In this document: positions 9,117-17,644 of the stretch, piece by piece | How the letters are laid out: each line of letters starts with the position of its first letter | Position numbering within the stretch: position 1 is the stretch's first letter | DNA from: Methanocella_A sp963792125 | GTDB lineage: Archaea; Halobacteriota; Methanocellia; Methanocellales; Methanocellaceae | Direction: 5' to 3' | DNA: 64,000 bases | Assembly: GCA_963792125.1 (NCBI GenBank) | Contig: CAWBVA010000002.1 | Span: 124,001-188,000, forward strand | Notes under the pieces: model-generated | Seen by the model: the letters and a program-made list of their open reading frames with translations, nothing else | Database searches by the model: none | Told to the model about the DNA's origin: nothing | Translations under genes and position numbers: made by a program

Positions 9117-9124
9117 TTTAAATA
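9117..9124 (+). promoter_or_regulatory. TATA box for the nitroreductase gene
   Basis: TTTAAATA lies 33-40 bases before the ATG at 9157. The surrounding ATATTTAAATAT is itself palindromic. Expected transcription start is near 9145, giving a very short leader. Confidence 0.5.
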
Positions 9125-9156
9125 TGTTGATACGTTAATATGTAACCGGTGATACT

Positions 9157-9789
9157 ATGTCAGGTATCGTTAGCGAGACAACCGCAGGAAATTCCAGGAA
9201 GGAAGCCGATCTCACGAACCCGGCGCTGGAGAACATTTACGCCCGCCGCTCCGTACGGAATTTCACCGACGAGCGGATTCCCGACGAGATCATCGGGGAG
9301 ATCATAAAGGCGGGCACCTACGCACCTACTGCCGCGAACCAGCAGCCCTGGCGATTCGTCATCGTCAGGAATGCGGAAAAGATCAGGCAGTACGGACAGC
9401 GGGCGAAAAAGCTCTGGGTGGAACAGTACAAAGATGCGACTGAACCTCACCTCGTTGCGCTCACCAGGACTATGTCCCGGCCAGAGATGGACGTCTTCTA
9501 TGGTGCGCCCGTCCTCGTGCTTGTCTTCTCCGCCCCGGGATCGCTTCATGGAGAGGTCGACTGTGCGCTGGCAGCGGAAAACATGATGCTGGCTGCCCGG
9601 TCACTGGGCGTAGGAAGCTGCTGGATAGGGCTGGCCATGCCACTCGGGACTGATACGGAGTTCAGGAACGAAATAGGCGTGCCGGCTGATCATAGTCTTG
9701 CCGCACCGCTGATCTTCGGCTACCCCGTTAAGGCGGACCAGAGAGCCCCCGCGCGTAATAACGACGTAATCCTGAAGTGGATCGATTAG
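9157..9789 (+). CDS. Nitroreductase-family flavoprotein
   Basis: A 210-residue FMN-binding oxidoreductase. The N-terminal RRSVRNFTDERIPDEIIGEI and the following APTAANQQPWRFVIV are the classic FMN phosphate and ring contacts. LGVGSCWIGLAMPLG is the second FMN-binding segment. Members reduce nitro compounds, quinones or flavins with NAD(P)H and act as homodimers in the cytoplasm; the physiological substrate is unknown. ATG 9157 is chosen because it fits the TATA box. Intact, monocistronic. Confidence 0.88.
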   Translation: MSGIVSETTAGNSRKEADLTNPALENIYARRSVRNFTDERIPDEIIGEIIKAGTYAPTAANQQPWRFVIVRNAEKIRQYGQRAKKLWVEQYKDATEPHLVALTRTMSRPEMDVFYGAPVLVLVFSAPGSLHGEVDCALAAENMMLAARSLGVGSCWIGLAMPLGTDTEFRNEIGVPADHSLAAPLIFGYPVKADQRAPARNNDVILKWID

Positions 9790-9871
9790 TTACGCCAGGC
9801 AAGCGCAACCTTTGCCTTGCCCGGGCCCGGCCTCTAAAACTTTTTAACGTATTGCAGCTTACATGAGATAG

Positions 9872-10222
9872 ATGAATAAAACCGAAGGTCATGCCAGAAG
9901 CTGCTGTGGAGCCGTCGCGGACATCCTCAAGCTCTGCAAGGCCAAAGTGCCGGAACGCGATACTATCGCCGCACAGGCCGAGTTCTTCAAGGCACTCTCG
10001 GATCCGGCGCGCATCGCGATCGTCTACGCGCTGTCAGGCGGGGAGCTCTGCAACTGCGAGCTGATGACAGTCATGGGCATGCCGCAGACGGCCATCTCCC
10101 ACCACATGAAGGTGCTGAAGTACGCCGGCATCGTCACGGACCGCCGCAACGGCAAGTGGATACATTACAAGCTCACGGACAACAAAGCACTGCAGGCCCT
10201 CGGCATCGACGTGAAAAAGTAA
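9872..10222 (+). CDS. ArsR-family winged-helix repressor
   Basis: A 116-residue metal- or redox-sensing regulator. The winged helix covers about residues 30-105, with FKALSDPARIAIVYALSGGE, the CNC pair in ELCNCELM (alpha-3 metal site of the ArsR/SmtB type), the recognition helix MPQTAISHHMKVLKYAG, and the wing DRRNGKWIHYKL. The N-terminus has an additional CC (residues 11-12) and a C at 22, which could complete a thiolate site. No arsenical pump is adjacent; the target may be its own promoter or nearby genes. Confidence 0.88.
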   Translation: MNKTEGHARSCCGAVADILKLCKAKVPERDTIAAQAEFFKALSDPARIAIVYALSGGELCNCELMTVMGMPQTAISHHMKVLKYAGIVTDRRNGKWIHYKLTDNKALQALGIDVKK

Positions 10223-10284
10223 GCCGCCGTGCGGCTCAACAGGCTTTTATCCTTGAAGTGGCTACCTTTTGAAGAGATTTCGCA

Positions 10285-10734
10285 ATGATTATCCTTATTG
10301 CTACGGACGGGTCTAAAAACGCAGGTAAAGCGGTTGACTACGGCGTCCGGGTGGCCGCAAAGATGGACGCTGGCGTCCTGGGTGTCTACGTGATCAACAT
10401 GAAGAGCCTGGAGCTTTTCGCGATCGGCCATCACGACAGCATCGCCGGCTACGAGGAAGAGAATGCGAAGCACAGGAGAGAAGGCGAAGAGGCACTGGAG
10501 TACCTGGCCTCTAAATGCAGGCAGGCAGGAGTTAAATGTTCCACGGTCATCGTCAGGGGATACCCGGCGGACGAGATTGTCAAGATCGCCGAAAAGGAAA
10601 AGCCTGCAATGATCGTCGTAGGCAGCCTCGGCAAGTCTAACGTTGAACACATGCTCATGGGCAGCGTCTCGGAGTCCGTCGTCCGGAAGGCGCCGTTCCC
10701 CGTGCTTGTCGTACGCGGCGACACACAACTGTGA
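10285..10734 (+). CDS. Universal stress protein (UspA family)
   Basis: A 149-residue cytoplasmic USP. ILIATDGSKNAGKAVDY at the start gives the ATP-contacting Asp, and GSLGKSNVEHMLMGSVSESV is the G-2x-G-9x-G-S ATP-binding loop, so it belongs to the ATP-binding class. A TATA-like CTTTTATC at 10242-10249 precedes it. It forms a homodimer in the family and links energy state to stress survival. Intact. Confidence 0.9.
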   Translation: MIILIATDGSKNAGKAVDYGVRVAAKMDAGVLGVYVINMKSLELFAIGHHDSIAGYEEENAKHRREGEEALEYLASKCRQAGVKCSTVIVRGYPADEIVKIAEKEKPAMIVVGSLGKSNVEHMLMGSVSESVVRKAPFPVLVVRGDTQL

Positions 10735-10740
10735 GTAAGT

Positions 10741-10976
10741 CGCTAAGACGCCAAGAAGAGACGCCAAGGCGCCACTTTTAGCACCGAAGGTTTCAAGATG
10801 CTAAGTTTCTTTTTTAGTTTCAAGGCGCCAAGGGTCCAAGTTGTCGTACATCATAATGAGAAATTGTTCTTAGTCACTTGGCGCCTTGAAACTAAAAAAT
10901 TAGCTTGGCGTCTTGAAACTGCGGGTGCTAAAAGTGGCGTCCTGGCGTCTTCTCTTGGAACCTTGGCGTCTTAGTT
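10741..10976. repeat. Giant palindromic GCGCCAAG repeat
   Basis: About 235 bases form one imperfect palindrome with its centre near 10858. The outer arms read CTAAGACGCCAAG and its complement, and GCCACTTTTAGCACC pairs with GGTGCTAAAAGTGGC. The inner arms share TTTTTTAGTTTCAAGGCGCC with its complement. The core TTCAAGGCGCCAAGGGTCC is also present at 16051. The right arm runs into the stop codon of the next gene (10971). It looks like a non-coding mobile repeat able to form a cruciform, or a bidirectional terminator. Confidence 0.8.
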
Positions 10977-11930
10977 CATGGACACGCGGGCGGCGGTCAG
11001 CATGACCGGCTTCTTCAGTGCTTCCGCGACTTCGTCCGCGGACTTTTCCCTGAACTCCAGCGTTATAGCATCGCGGGCCGCTTCGACGGCCTCGACGAAG
11101 GTCTTTGCCCGGATGGAGAGACCTGCGGCCTGCGGGACGTGGGCAGCATAGAAAGCGGGCGCGTGGCCGTTATAGCGGGAAACAGGGACAAAAAAGCGAC
11201 GGATAGAGACATTTTCTTTGAGTTGCAGGGGGACATCGAGGGTGCAATACACTGGCTCGCCCTGCATGACAGGGGCCTTTCGCAAATCGGCCTGCGATAA
11301 AGATTTTTCGAGGTGCCGGAGGGCGGACAGCGGATCACTCCCCTTCGCGTGATCGTCCGATTCCAGCGACTGCGCCTCGAAGCCGCCTTTCTCGCGGCGG
11401 ATGAGTGCACTGACCCAGCGACTTGCCGGCGCTTTCCTGAGATTAATAGACGTCAGCATGGGCCGTTTCGGGAGTTCGCGCATGAGGTCGATGATGCTCT
11501 CGTCTTCGTAGCGTGCCGAGATCACGTCGCCCAGCCGGGTCATCGCGTCGGCTATTGAGCGGCCGTTTTCGCGCATGTAGTTGGTCGGGCACTGGGCCTC
11601 GAAGGACTGGCGGCCATGACGATCCTTGATCTCGTCGAGACGGCAGATGAACGACTGCCTGCGTCGGCCGTCCCGAAGGTCGAGCGAAGCGTCGATGGTG
11701 GTGATAAAAGTATGAAGAATTTCCTTGTTCGTCGGCGGATACATGCCGGTGGTCACGTCTTCCATGACCTGGCGGGAAAGGTTGTCCAGACAGGAGCGTA
11801 AGTCCGAGCCCCTCGCGAACGAAGCCTCGTGTTCTGAGACATAAAAGGTGTGCGATTTACCGGCGCGATAAATGATCGCATCTAGTTTTCCGGTACCGTC
11901 ATCACTGGCAGTCCCGCGCATGTATAACAA
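10971..11930 (-). CDS. Hypothetical protein with HicB-like C-terminal segment
   Basis: A soluble 319-residue protein from ATG 11930. Near the C-terminus, LSIRAKTFVEAVEAARDAIT resembles the HicB antitoxin fold (a beta strand followed by an Ala-rich helix). A similar pattern near the N-terminus (VSEHEASFARGSDLRSCLDN) may be a second copy. The middle part is charged and has no motif I know. No HicA-like toxin is beside it. The assignment of the fold is weak. The stop lies inside the giant palindrome, suggesting that the repeat inserted just behind or supplied the end of the gene. Confidence 0.55.
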   Translation of the reverse strand: MLYMRGTASDDGTGKLDAIIYRAGKSHTFYVSEHEASFARGSDLRSCLDNLSRQVMEDVTTGMYPPTNKEILHTFITTIDASLDLRDGRRRQSFICRLDEIKDRHGRQSFEAQCPTNYMRENGRSIADAMTRLGDVISARYEDESIIDLMRELPKRPMLTSINLRKAPASRWVSALIRREKGGFEAQSLESDDHAKGSDPLSALRHLEKSLSQADLRKAPVMQGEPVYCTLDVPLQLKENVSIRRFFVPVSRYNGHAPAFYAAHVPQAAGLSIRAKTFVEAVEAARDAITLEFREKSADEVAEALKKPVMLTAARVSMN

Positions 11931-12055
11931 TATCAGCCGGGGGTTTAAAGAGTTTCCCGTTAAATGCGCCTGCTCTGCTGGCTTATTCTGCTAAAAATTA
12001 GAAAAAACGTCCTGTTTCCCGATAAATCCGGAAAATATGGAGTGCACAGGCTGAC

Positions 12056-12589
12056 TCATCTATCGTCTTGACCGCTATCCGTTTCACGCTCGAACTGCTC
12101 AACTGGCACGGAGGTCCTGTTATAGAAAGCCCATGCGATGAACAGCAGCGCGATTCCGACGGCCACAGCTGCCGCCTCGAACAGGTACCCGAACTCGGAG
12201 GGCTTGTGGCTGTAGCGGAAGACCATCGTGAGGAACTCGATGGACAGGGAGATCACGATAACAGTCAGGAACCGGGAGATAAAGTGACGGATTTTAATCG
12301 GCGCAGTCATTTTAATCTCGCTACGGATCTCCTCCTCGTACATCGTCCGCGCCAGCTCGAACACGGCCGCAGCTATGGTCGTGAAGCCGATGGTCTCGAA
12401 CAGCGAGTCAAGCGCTATCTGTGGGAATGCGGTCACTGTGACGTAGAGACGATCGAACGCCATACAGATGAGTACCAGCGAGATGAGGATGAAGAGCAAC
12501 GTTATCACATAAAAGATCAGGATGGAAATCAGGTCCATAGCCCGGTCTGGTACCGTTTCTTTCTCACTGCGGTCCATACCGTCAGACAT
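12056..12589 (-). CDS. Small membrane protein, PsiE-like
   Basis: A 177-residue protein from the internal ATG at 12589, chosen because the palindrome at 12602-12617 sits just before it. Four hydrophobic segments are seen: LISILIFYVITLLFILISLV, a second around SLFETIGFTTIAAAVFELA, a third around FLTVIVISLSIEFLTMVF, and a last YLFEAAAVAVGIALLFIAW. The segment IRHFISRFLTV between helices 2 and 3 is like the phosphate-starvation protein PsiE family. The function of that family is not known. The tail is acidic. Confidence 0.6.
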   Translation of the reverse strand: MSDGMDRSEKETVPDRAMDLISILIFYVITLLFILISLVLICMAFDRLYVTVTAFPQIALDSLFETIGFTTIAAAVFELARTMYEEEIRSEIKMTAPIKIRHFISRFLTVIVISLSIEFLTMVFRYSHKPSEFGYLFEAAAVAVGIALLFIAWAFYNRTSVPVEQFERETDSGQDDR

Positions 12590-12601
12590 AACTGTAATAT
12601 C

Positions 12602-12617
12602 TATTCCCGCGGGAATA
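12602..12617. promoter_or_regulatory. Perfect 16-bp palindrome upstream of the PsiE-like gene
   Basis: TATTCCCGCGGGAATA is a perfect inverted repeat located 13 bases before the ATG at 12589 on the minus strand. Its position fits a repressor operator or a 5' leader hairpin. Confidence 0.55.
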
Positions 12618-12753
12618 AAGAAAATACACATTTTTTACGAGCCGCAGTTTAAGCTACAAACGAGCCGCGGCGGCCGTCGATCGCCGGTGAACTTATAAAG
12701 CCGTGTATAGCGAACATCGACATCGGGATAAAACGGGCAGGCAGGGAGAGCGG

Positions 12754-14562
12754 ATGCGGGACTGGGACAGCATTGCGACGCTCGGGGCATACCTGGGCAT
12801 AGCGGACGCCGGAAAGCTTGCTGATCGTGCACGCAGCTTACCTGGCGGCGCCCGTCTCCTGGAATCGATTGACAGTTCGGCCAAATTGCTTGGCGAAAAG
12901 CTGCCCCGTGACGAGATCGGTGTACTGCTGGAGACACTGGCACAGACGGATTTCGACTGCCTCGCGCGACAGGACGGCGACCGCCCCTCGCTGCTTTCGG
13001 CTGATCTTTATCGTCGCTACGCGACCATATCGGCTCTCCCGGAGAGCCTGCCACTGTTCGACGTTTTTGACCCGTATTTCCGGGAGTACCTGCACCGGTT
13101 TGCCACGTCTGCCCGGGCAATACTCTATGTGACAGGGGTCCGGAAAGAGATCATCAGCCTCGAACACCCGTCAGTCAGGGATACTATCGCCGAGATCGGA
13201 CGCCTGCCATGCAGGTCATTCGGAGAACTAAAGCCTGGAGAGGCACGACAGGGACATTTTTCCGTATCCATGACAAGGTATGTGCAAACCCTGCTCGAAC
13301 GCCATGGTAAAGGATGCATAGATCCCGGCGACTGTGCAGAGATCCTGGAGATCCTGGACCGTGTATCTGCCTATCCCGGATACTTCCGGCTCGTAGAGCG
13401 CGAGCGAAAAGCAGAGGCGGCACGCCCGCTGGTCGCAGCGATCTCTGCGCTTCGGGCCGACTATGTCCCCGGACAGGAGAAAGTCGACCTGATCGCTGCG
13501 CTCGGCATATTGCTCTTCAATGTGTTCCCGTCAGGCGGGCTGGTGAAGTTTCTCGCCATACACCGGCCAGGCGCAGGTAACCGGTACCTGTTGTACGAGC
13601 ACTATGCCCTGCTGGCGCTGAACTTCCTGCTAATGGGCAAACGCGCGGCGGCGGCCGGCTACTGCACCCGCGCCTGTGAAGTGGCGCCCGGCAGGGACAT
13701 GAAAACTTATGCGCTCGTGCTGGAAGGCTGCATTGCGCTGGAGCGCCATGACTACCGTAGTGCCATCAGCGCACTGGAGAAAGCGATGGATCTTGCCGAC
13801 GACCGGAGGCAGCGATCCCTTGTCGGGTTCTACCTGGGCATTGTACGTTTCGAAGCAGGCGACACAGGCCTGGCCCTCAATTGTTTCCGCGATGTACGCC
13901 CGGGCGCCGAAAGCGACACGGACGTCATGTCGGTCTGTAACAACATAGGCACCTGCCACATGCTGCTGGGTGATCTGGGCCAGGCGCTGAAAGCGTTCGA
14001 GGAAGCGGCGTCGATGGGCACATATACCGGCAGAGGCTCGGTAAAATATGCCCGCTCAGTAGCATCGGGCAACGCTGGCATCGTCTACATGAGCATGCGT
14101 GAATACGATCTCGCGAAGGAGCACTTCACCAGAGCATTGCGCGACGCCCGGCAGACTGGCAACGCCCGGGGCGTGGCGGATCAACTGATGAACATCGGGC
14201 TGGCGCACAAGGCAAGTGGCGACTTCGCATCCGCAGCCACCCACTTCATCTCGGCGCTGAACTACGCTTATACCATAGACTACCTCGAAGGCGTCCTCTA
14301 CGCCCGTGACCAGATCGTCCAGGCACTCGCCCTCCAGGGCAGGCAAGGCGACGAGGAAGGCATCTACCGGGACATTGCCCGACGCCACCCCGGGATCAGG
14401 AACCTGCTACGTCGTCGAGGTTTCGGAATCCTGGAGTTACACCTGCCAAGAGCACGTGGTGACCAGGTTCAGGATAACCAAATCTCTGTGTGCCTCAAGC
14501 GCCGTGTGATCCGTGCTCTTGAACAACTCTTTTATCCTCGCCGGACAATGTGGCTCCGATGA
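12754..14562 (+). CDS. Tetratricopeptide-repeat protein
   Basis: A 602-residue protein from ATG 12754, preceded by the purine-rich GGGAGAGCGG. The C-terminal half (about residues 280-560) is made of TPR helix pairs, for example YALLALNFLLMGKRAAAAGY, ALVLEGCIALERHDYRSAIS, YDLAKEHFTRALRDARQTG and AHKASGDFASAATHFISALN. The N-terminal part (DWDSIATLGAYLGIADAGKL onward) is helical and unrecognised. TPR domains bind protein partners. The stop overlaps the next start as ATGA, so it is translationally coupled to the Rsm22-like methyltransferase and may act with it. Confidence 0.8.
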   Translation: MRDWDSIATLGAYLGIADAGKLADRARSLPGGARLLESIDSSAKLLGEKLPRDEIGVLLETLAQTDFDCLARQDGDRPSLLSADLYRRYATISALPESLPLFDVFDPYFREYLHRFATSARAILYVTGVRKEIISLEHPSVRDTIAEIGRLPCRSFGELKPGEARQGHFSVSMTRYVQTLLERHGKGCIDPGDCAEILEILDRVSAYPGYFRLVERERKAEAARPLVAAISALRADYVPGQEKVDLIAALGILLFNVFPSGGLVKFLAIHRPGAGNRYLLYEHYALLALNFLLMGKRAAAAGYCTRACEVAPGRDMKTYALVLEGCIALERHDYRSAISALEKAMDLADDRRQRSLVGFYLGIVRFEAGDTGLALNCFRDVRPGAESDTDVMSVCNNIGTCHMLLGDLGQALKAFEEAASMGTYTGRGSVKYARSVASGNAGIVYMSMREYDLAKEHFTRALRDARQTGNARGVADQLMNIGLAHKASGDFASAATHFISALNYAYTIDYLEGVLYARDQIVQALALQGRQGDEEGIYRDIARRHPGIRNLLRRRGFGILELHLPRARGDQVQDNQISVCLKRRVIRALEQLFYPRRTMWLR

Positions 14563-16040
14563 GCAAACGGGAGATCGTCTCCGCGCTGAAGTACGTGTCG
14601 CGGTTCAAGAAATCGTTCATGCTGTCCGAGCTGCGGCAGTACGTCAAAGAGGAAAAGAGCACGACGGAGATTTTTAAGACCGTGCAGCCGCTGTTAGACG
14701 AGCTTGAGCTCAGGGCCGTGCCTGAAGGCGACGACTATCGCATCGAAAAGCTCCCGCCGGTAGCGATACTGACGCTCAGCGACAAAGAGAGGAAGCAGCA
14801 GGACGCATTTTTCGGCGCGCCTGCGGTGCCCCGGAAGCTGGAGCGCCTGATCCAGAAGTATGTCGAGAAGAAGTCGGCAAAAAAATGGGACGACCCCGTA
14901 GTGATGGACAAGATACGCAAGGCGATCGTCAGCCAGAAAGCGCAGTACTGGAAGGCGGGCCAGGCGCGGAAGATCGACTACAGGAGCGGCTACAGTGTCC
15001 TGGGCTACCTCGCATACCAGTTCCCGGTCTACTTCGCCCAGTTCGAGCACATCCTGTACGACATGGCGCAGGAAGGGCTGCTGAAGGACCGGATGAAGGT
15101 CCTGGACGCGGGTACCGGGCCGGGTGTGGTGCCGCTGGCGATCATCGATTTCTACAGCAGGCTGGACGACCACGAGGTCGACGTTTTCGCCATCGAGAAA
15201 TACGAGGAGAACCTCGAAGCTTACACGACGCTGGTGCCGGAATTTGCCTCGTCCGACGGCAAAGTGAAGGTCGAGAAGCCGTTCATGGCGGACCTGGCTG
15301 TAAAGCCCAAAATACCAGACGGCCTGGACATGATCGTCTTCTCCAACGTGCTCAACGAGATGGCCATGAGCATGGATGAAAAGGCGGATATGGTCATGCA
15401 CTATGCACAGAGCATGAGCCCGGATGGCAGCCTGATCATCATAGAGCCCGCGGACAAGGACAACTCAATGGAATTGCGAAAGCTGGTCGCGGCGCTGATG
15501 GACCGGGACCTGGGCGTATACAGCCCTTGCTCGTTCATCTGGTGCTCGCGCTGCAGGCCTGAGTCGTGCTGGAGCTTTGAGGAGAAAGAGGACGTGGCGC
15601 CGACGTCGCTCATGAAAAAGGTAGCCGAGACGGAAGAGCCGTACAAGTACCTGAACACCGACATCAAGTACTCCTACGCCATCTTACGTAAGGACGACCT
15701 GACGAAAGAGAAGTACCGCGTGCCAGCTAAGGCGAAATTCTCCCGCCTCGCGAAGCTGAAGATGCACACGGGCAAGCGGATTAACGTCGTCGCGTCCAAG
15801 ATGTCCGGCGACCTGGGCAGTACGAAGGAGCACATTTTTAAGATCTGCGACGGCACGACCGGGCAGCAGGTCTACGCCATCCTGCCCGACTATAACATCG
15901 TGCCGGGGAATGAGGCGCTGGGGAAAGCAAAGTACGGCGCAGTGCTCGAGTTCCGCAACATCATTGTACGCTACAATGAGGAACGCGACTCGTACAACCT
16001 GATGGTCGGGAAGAGCACAGAGATAATGCCCGCAACATAA
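14559..16040 (+). CDS. Rsm22-like small-ribosome-associated methyltransferase
   Basis: A 493-residue SAM-dependent enzyme. The N-terminal 150 residues are helical. The Rossmann core has motif I KVLDAGTGPGVVPLAIIDFY, the acidic strand VFAIEKYEENLEAY, and FSNVLNEMAMSMDEKADM, as in Rsm22 proteins. The cysteine cluster YSPCSFIWCSRCRPESCW with four Cys is typical of the family and probably binds an iron-sulfur cluster or zinc. The final 110 residues look like an extra beta-rich domain. Yeast Rsm22 is needed for the mitochondrial small subunit; a role in rRNA modification is inferred. Confidence 0.85.
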   Translation: MSKREIVSALKYVSRFKKSFMLSELRQYVKEEKSTTEIFKTVQPLLDELELRAVPEGDDYRIEKLPPVAILTLSDKERKQQDAFFGAPAVPRKLERLIQKYVEKKSAKKWDDPVVMDKIRKAIVSQKAQYWKAGQARKIDYRSGYSVLGYLAYQFPVYFAQFEHILYDMAQEGLLKDRMKVLDAGTGPGVVPLAIIDFYSRLDDHEVDVFAIEKYEENLEAYTTLVPEFASSDGKVKVEKPFMADLAVKPKIPDGLDMIVFSNVLNEMAMSMDEKADMVMHYAQSMSPDGSLIIIEPADKDNSMELRKLVAALMDRDLGVYSPCSFIWCSRCRPESCWSFEEKEDVAPTSLMKKVAETEEPYKYLNTDIKYSYAILRKDDLTKEKYRVPAKAKFSRLAKLKMHTGKRINVVASKMSGDLGSTKEHIFKICDGTTGQQVYAILPDYNIVPGNEALGKAKYGAVLEFRNIIVRYNEERDSYNLMVGKSTEIMPAT

Positions 16041-16046
16041 GTATAA

Positions 16047-16118
16047 AAGGTTCAAGGCGCCAAGGGTCCAAGAGAAGGCTCCAGGCGCGCACTTCTCTTA
16101 GAGCCTTGGCGACTTCAG
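16047..16118. repeat. Shorter GCGCCAAG palindromic repeat
   Basis: TTCAAGGCGCCAAGGGTCC (16051-16069) is identical to the core of the element at 10741-10976. The following AGAGAAGGCTC pairs with GAGCCTTGGCGACTT and CTTCTCTTAGAGCC. It lies between converging genes and touches the stop of the minus-strand gene at 16115. Confidence 0.7.
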
Positions 16119-16405
16119 TCGCTTATGTCTTTCGTGTAGTCGTGGGCCTTCTCGCCTGACACCCAGAACCGATCCTTTACAATGAGGACTCTGCGTCGCA
16201 GGTCCATCAGCGGCTCGTAGATGTCGTGTATCTCCTTTTTCCAGACCGCCGACGTCTTTTCCCGGGTATCGTCGTCCATCTTCATCATGATCAGGAACAC
16301 GTCCGAGTAGTGCTCCAGGTATCTGACGTCTTTTTCAAGCTGCTCTTCGTCCGCCAGCATCTTGGCGATGATCGCGTTGATGTTGCCTGTAGTGTGCTCG
16401 AGCAC
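16115..16405 (-). CDS. Hypothetical coiled protein (96 aa)
   Basis: An intact, all-helical, charged protein (MLEHTTGNINAIIAKMLADE onward, then EEQLEKDVRYLEHYSDVFLI, and KDRFWVSGEKAHDY near the end). It has no membrane segment or metal motif. The family is not recognised. It stands alone between the Rsm22-like gene and dnaJ, on the dnaJ strand. A soluble helical bundle is the likely fold. Confidence 0.6.
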   Translation of the reverse strand: MLEHTTGNINAIIAKMLADEEQLEKDVRYLEHYSDVFLIMMKMDDDTREKTSAVWKKEIHDIYEPLMDLRRRVLIVKDRFWVSGEKAHDYTKDISD

Positions 16406-16486
16406 GTCCTGCTTCGTCGGTATGATAGACCACCAGGAAACCGTATGGCAGCATCCGGCTTAATACTTAGGAAAAAAGTACAGGGC

Positions 16487-17617
16487 CTATTTGAACGCTT
16501 CACCGATCTTCTCGAAGATGTTCCGGGGCTTGCCCTTCTTCTGCTCTTCCCTTTCCTCGGCGAGCAGCTCGGCGAAAATCTTCTTCTGCTTATCGGACAG
16601 CTTGTGAGGCGTGCGGACGATGACCTTGACGTGCATGTCGCCCCGGCGGCCTGACCGGAGGCTCTGGACGCCCTCGCCTTTGAGCCGGAAAGTCGTCTCG
16701 GTCTGAGTGCCCGGGGGTATCTTGAGCTTGGCCCGGCCCGTCAGCGTCTCCACCTCGACCTCGTCGCCCATCGCCGCCTGGCCGAAGGTGATCGGCATTA
16801 CGCAGGCCACGTCGTCGCCGAAGCGCTGGAAGAACTGGTGGGGCTTCACGTGCAGGAACACGTACAGGTCGCCCATCACTCCCCCGGCAGGGCCCGATTC
16901 GCCTTCGCCGGGGATGCGCAGCTGCAGCCCGTTGTCCACGCCTGGCGGCACTTTTACAAGCACCTTGCGGACCTTGCGGGTCTTCGTCTGGCCCCGGCAC
17001 GCCGGGCACGCCGTCTCGTACGTCGATCCCCTGCCGCCGCACTTGTTGCAGGGCATGACCTGGACCATCTGGCCGAACAGGCTCTGCGAGGTACGCCGTA
17101 TCTGGCCGGTGCCGTTGCAGTTCTGGCAGGTGGTCACCCTGGTGCCGGGCTTTGCCCCGGTGCCGCGACAGGTATCGCACGTCTCCATACGCGGGACGAC
17201 GATCTCCTTCTCGCAGCCGAAGGCGGCCTCCTTGAAGTCGATCTCGAGGTCATAGCGCAGGTCGTTCCCGCGGTTGCCCTGGCCCCGGGCGCCCCGGCCG
17301 AAAAACATGCTGAAAAGGTTGTCGTAGTCTCCGAAGCCCATGTCCCGGAAGATGTCGAAATTGTTGTAGATGTCCGACGCCGAGTAGCCTTCCATTCCTG
17401 CATGGCCGAACTGGTCGTACTTCTGCCGTTTCTGGTCGTCGGACAGGATAGCGTACGCCTCAGAGATCTCCTTGAACTTCTCTTCGGCGTCTGCCGCCTT
17501 GTTCCGGTCCGGGTGGTACTGGAGGGCCAGCTTGCGGTATGACTTTTTGATATCGTCTACGCTGGCACCCTTCTCTACCCCGAGCACCTCGTAGTAGTCT
17601 CTTTTGTTTGTAGCCAC
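16487..17617 (-). CDS. dnaJ: Chaperone DnaJ
   Basis: A 376-residue class I J-protein. The J domain (residues 4-70) has HPD in LQYHPDRN. A Gly/Phe-poor linker (GFGDYDNLFSMFFGRGARGQ) follows, then a zinc-binding domain with four Cys motifs: CDTCRGTG, CQNCNGTG, CNKCGGRG and CPACRGQT (the last deviates in its final Gly). The C-terminal substrate-binding domains end with KKIFAELLAEEREEQKK. It stimulates DnaK ATPase. It is the last gene of the grpE-dnaK-dnaJ cluster, starting about 27 bases after dnaK. Archaeal copies are usually of bacterial origin. Confidence 0.95.
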   Translation of the reverse strand: MATNKRDYYEVLGVEKGASVDDIKKSYRKLALQYHPDRNKAADAEEKFKEISEAYAILSDDQKRQKYDQFGHAGMEGYSASDIYNNFDIFRDMGFGDYDNLFSMFFGRGARGQGNRGNDLRYDLEIDFKEAAFGCEKEIVVPRMETCDTCRGTGAKPGTRVTTCQNCNGTGQIRRTSQSLFGQMVQVMPCNKCGGRGSTYETACPACRGQTKTRKVRKVLVKVPPGVDNGLQLRIPGEGESGPAGGVMGDLYVFLHVKPHQFFQRFGDDVACVMPITFGQAAMGDEVEVETLTGRAKLKIPPGTQTETTFRLKGEGVQSLRSGRRGDMHVKVIVRTPHKLSDKQKKIFAELLAEEREEQKKGKPRNIFEKIGEAFK

Positions 17618-17644
17618 TGCCAGTCCCCCACGTTTTTATCCGGC

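Noticed and set aside
12068..12652. A 194-residue plus-strand frame
   Set aside because: It is antisense to the four-helix membrane protein and is a low-complexity charged peptide with many His, Gln and Arg.
16838..17542. A 234-residue plus-strand frame
   Set aside because: It is the antisense shadow of dnaJ, whose zinc motifs are clear.
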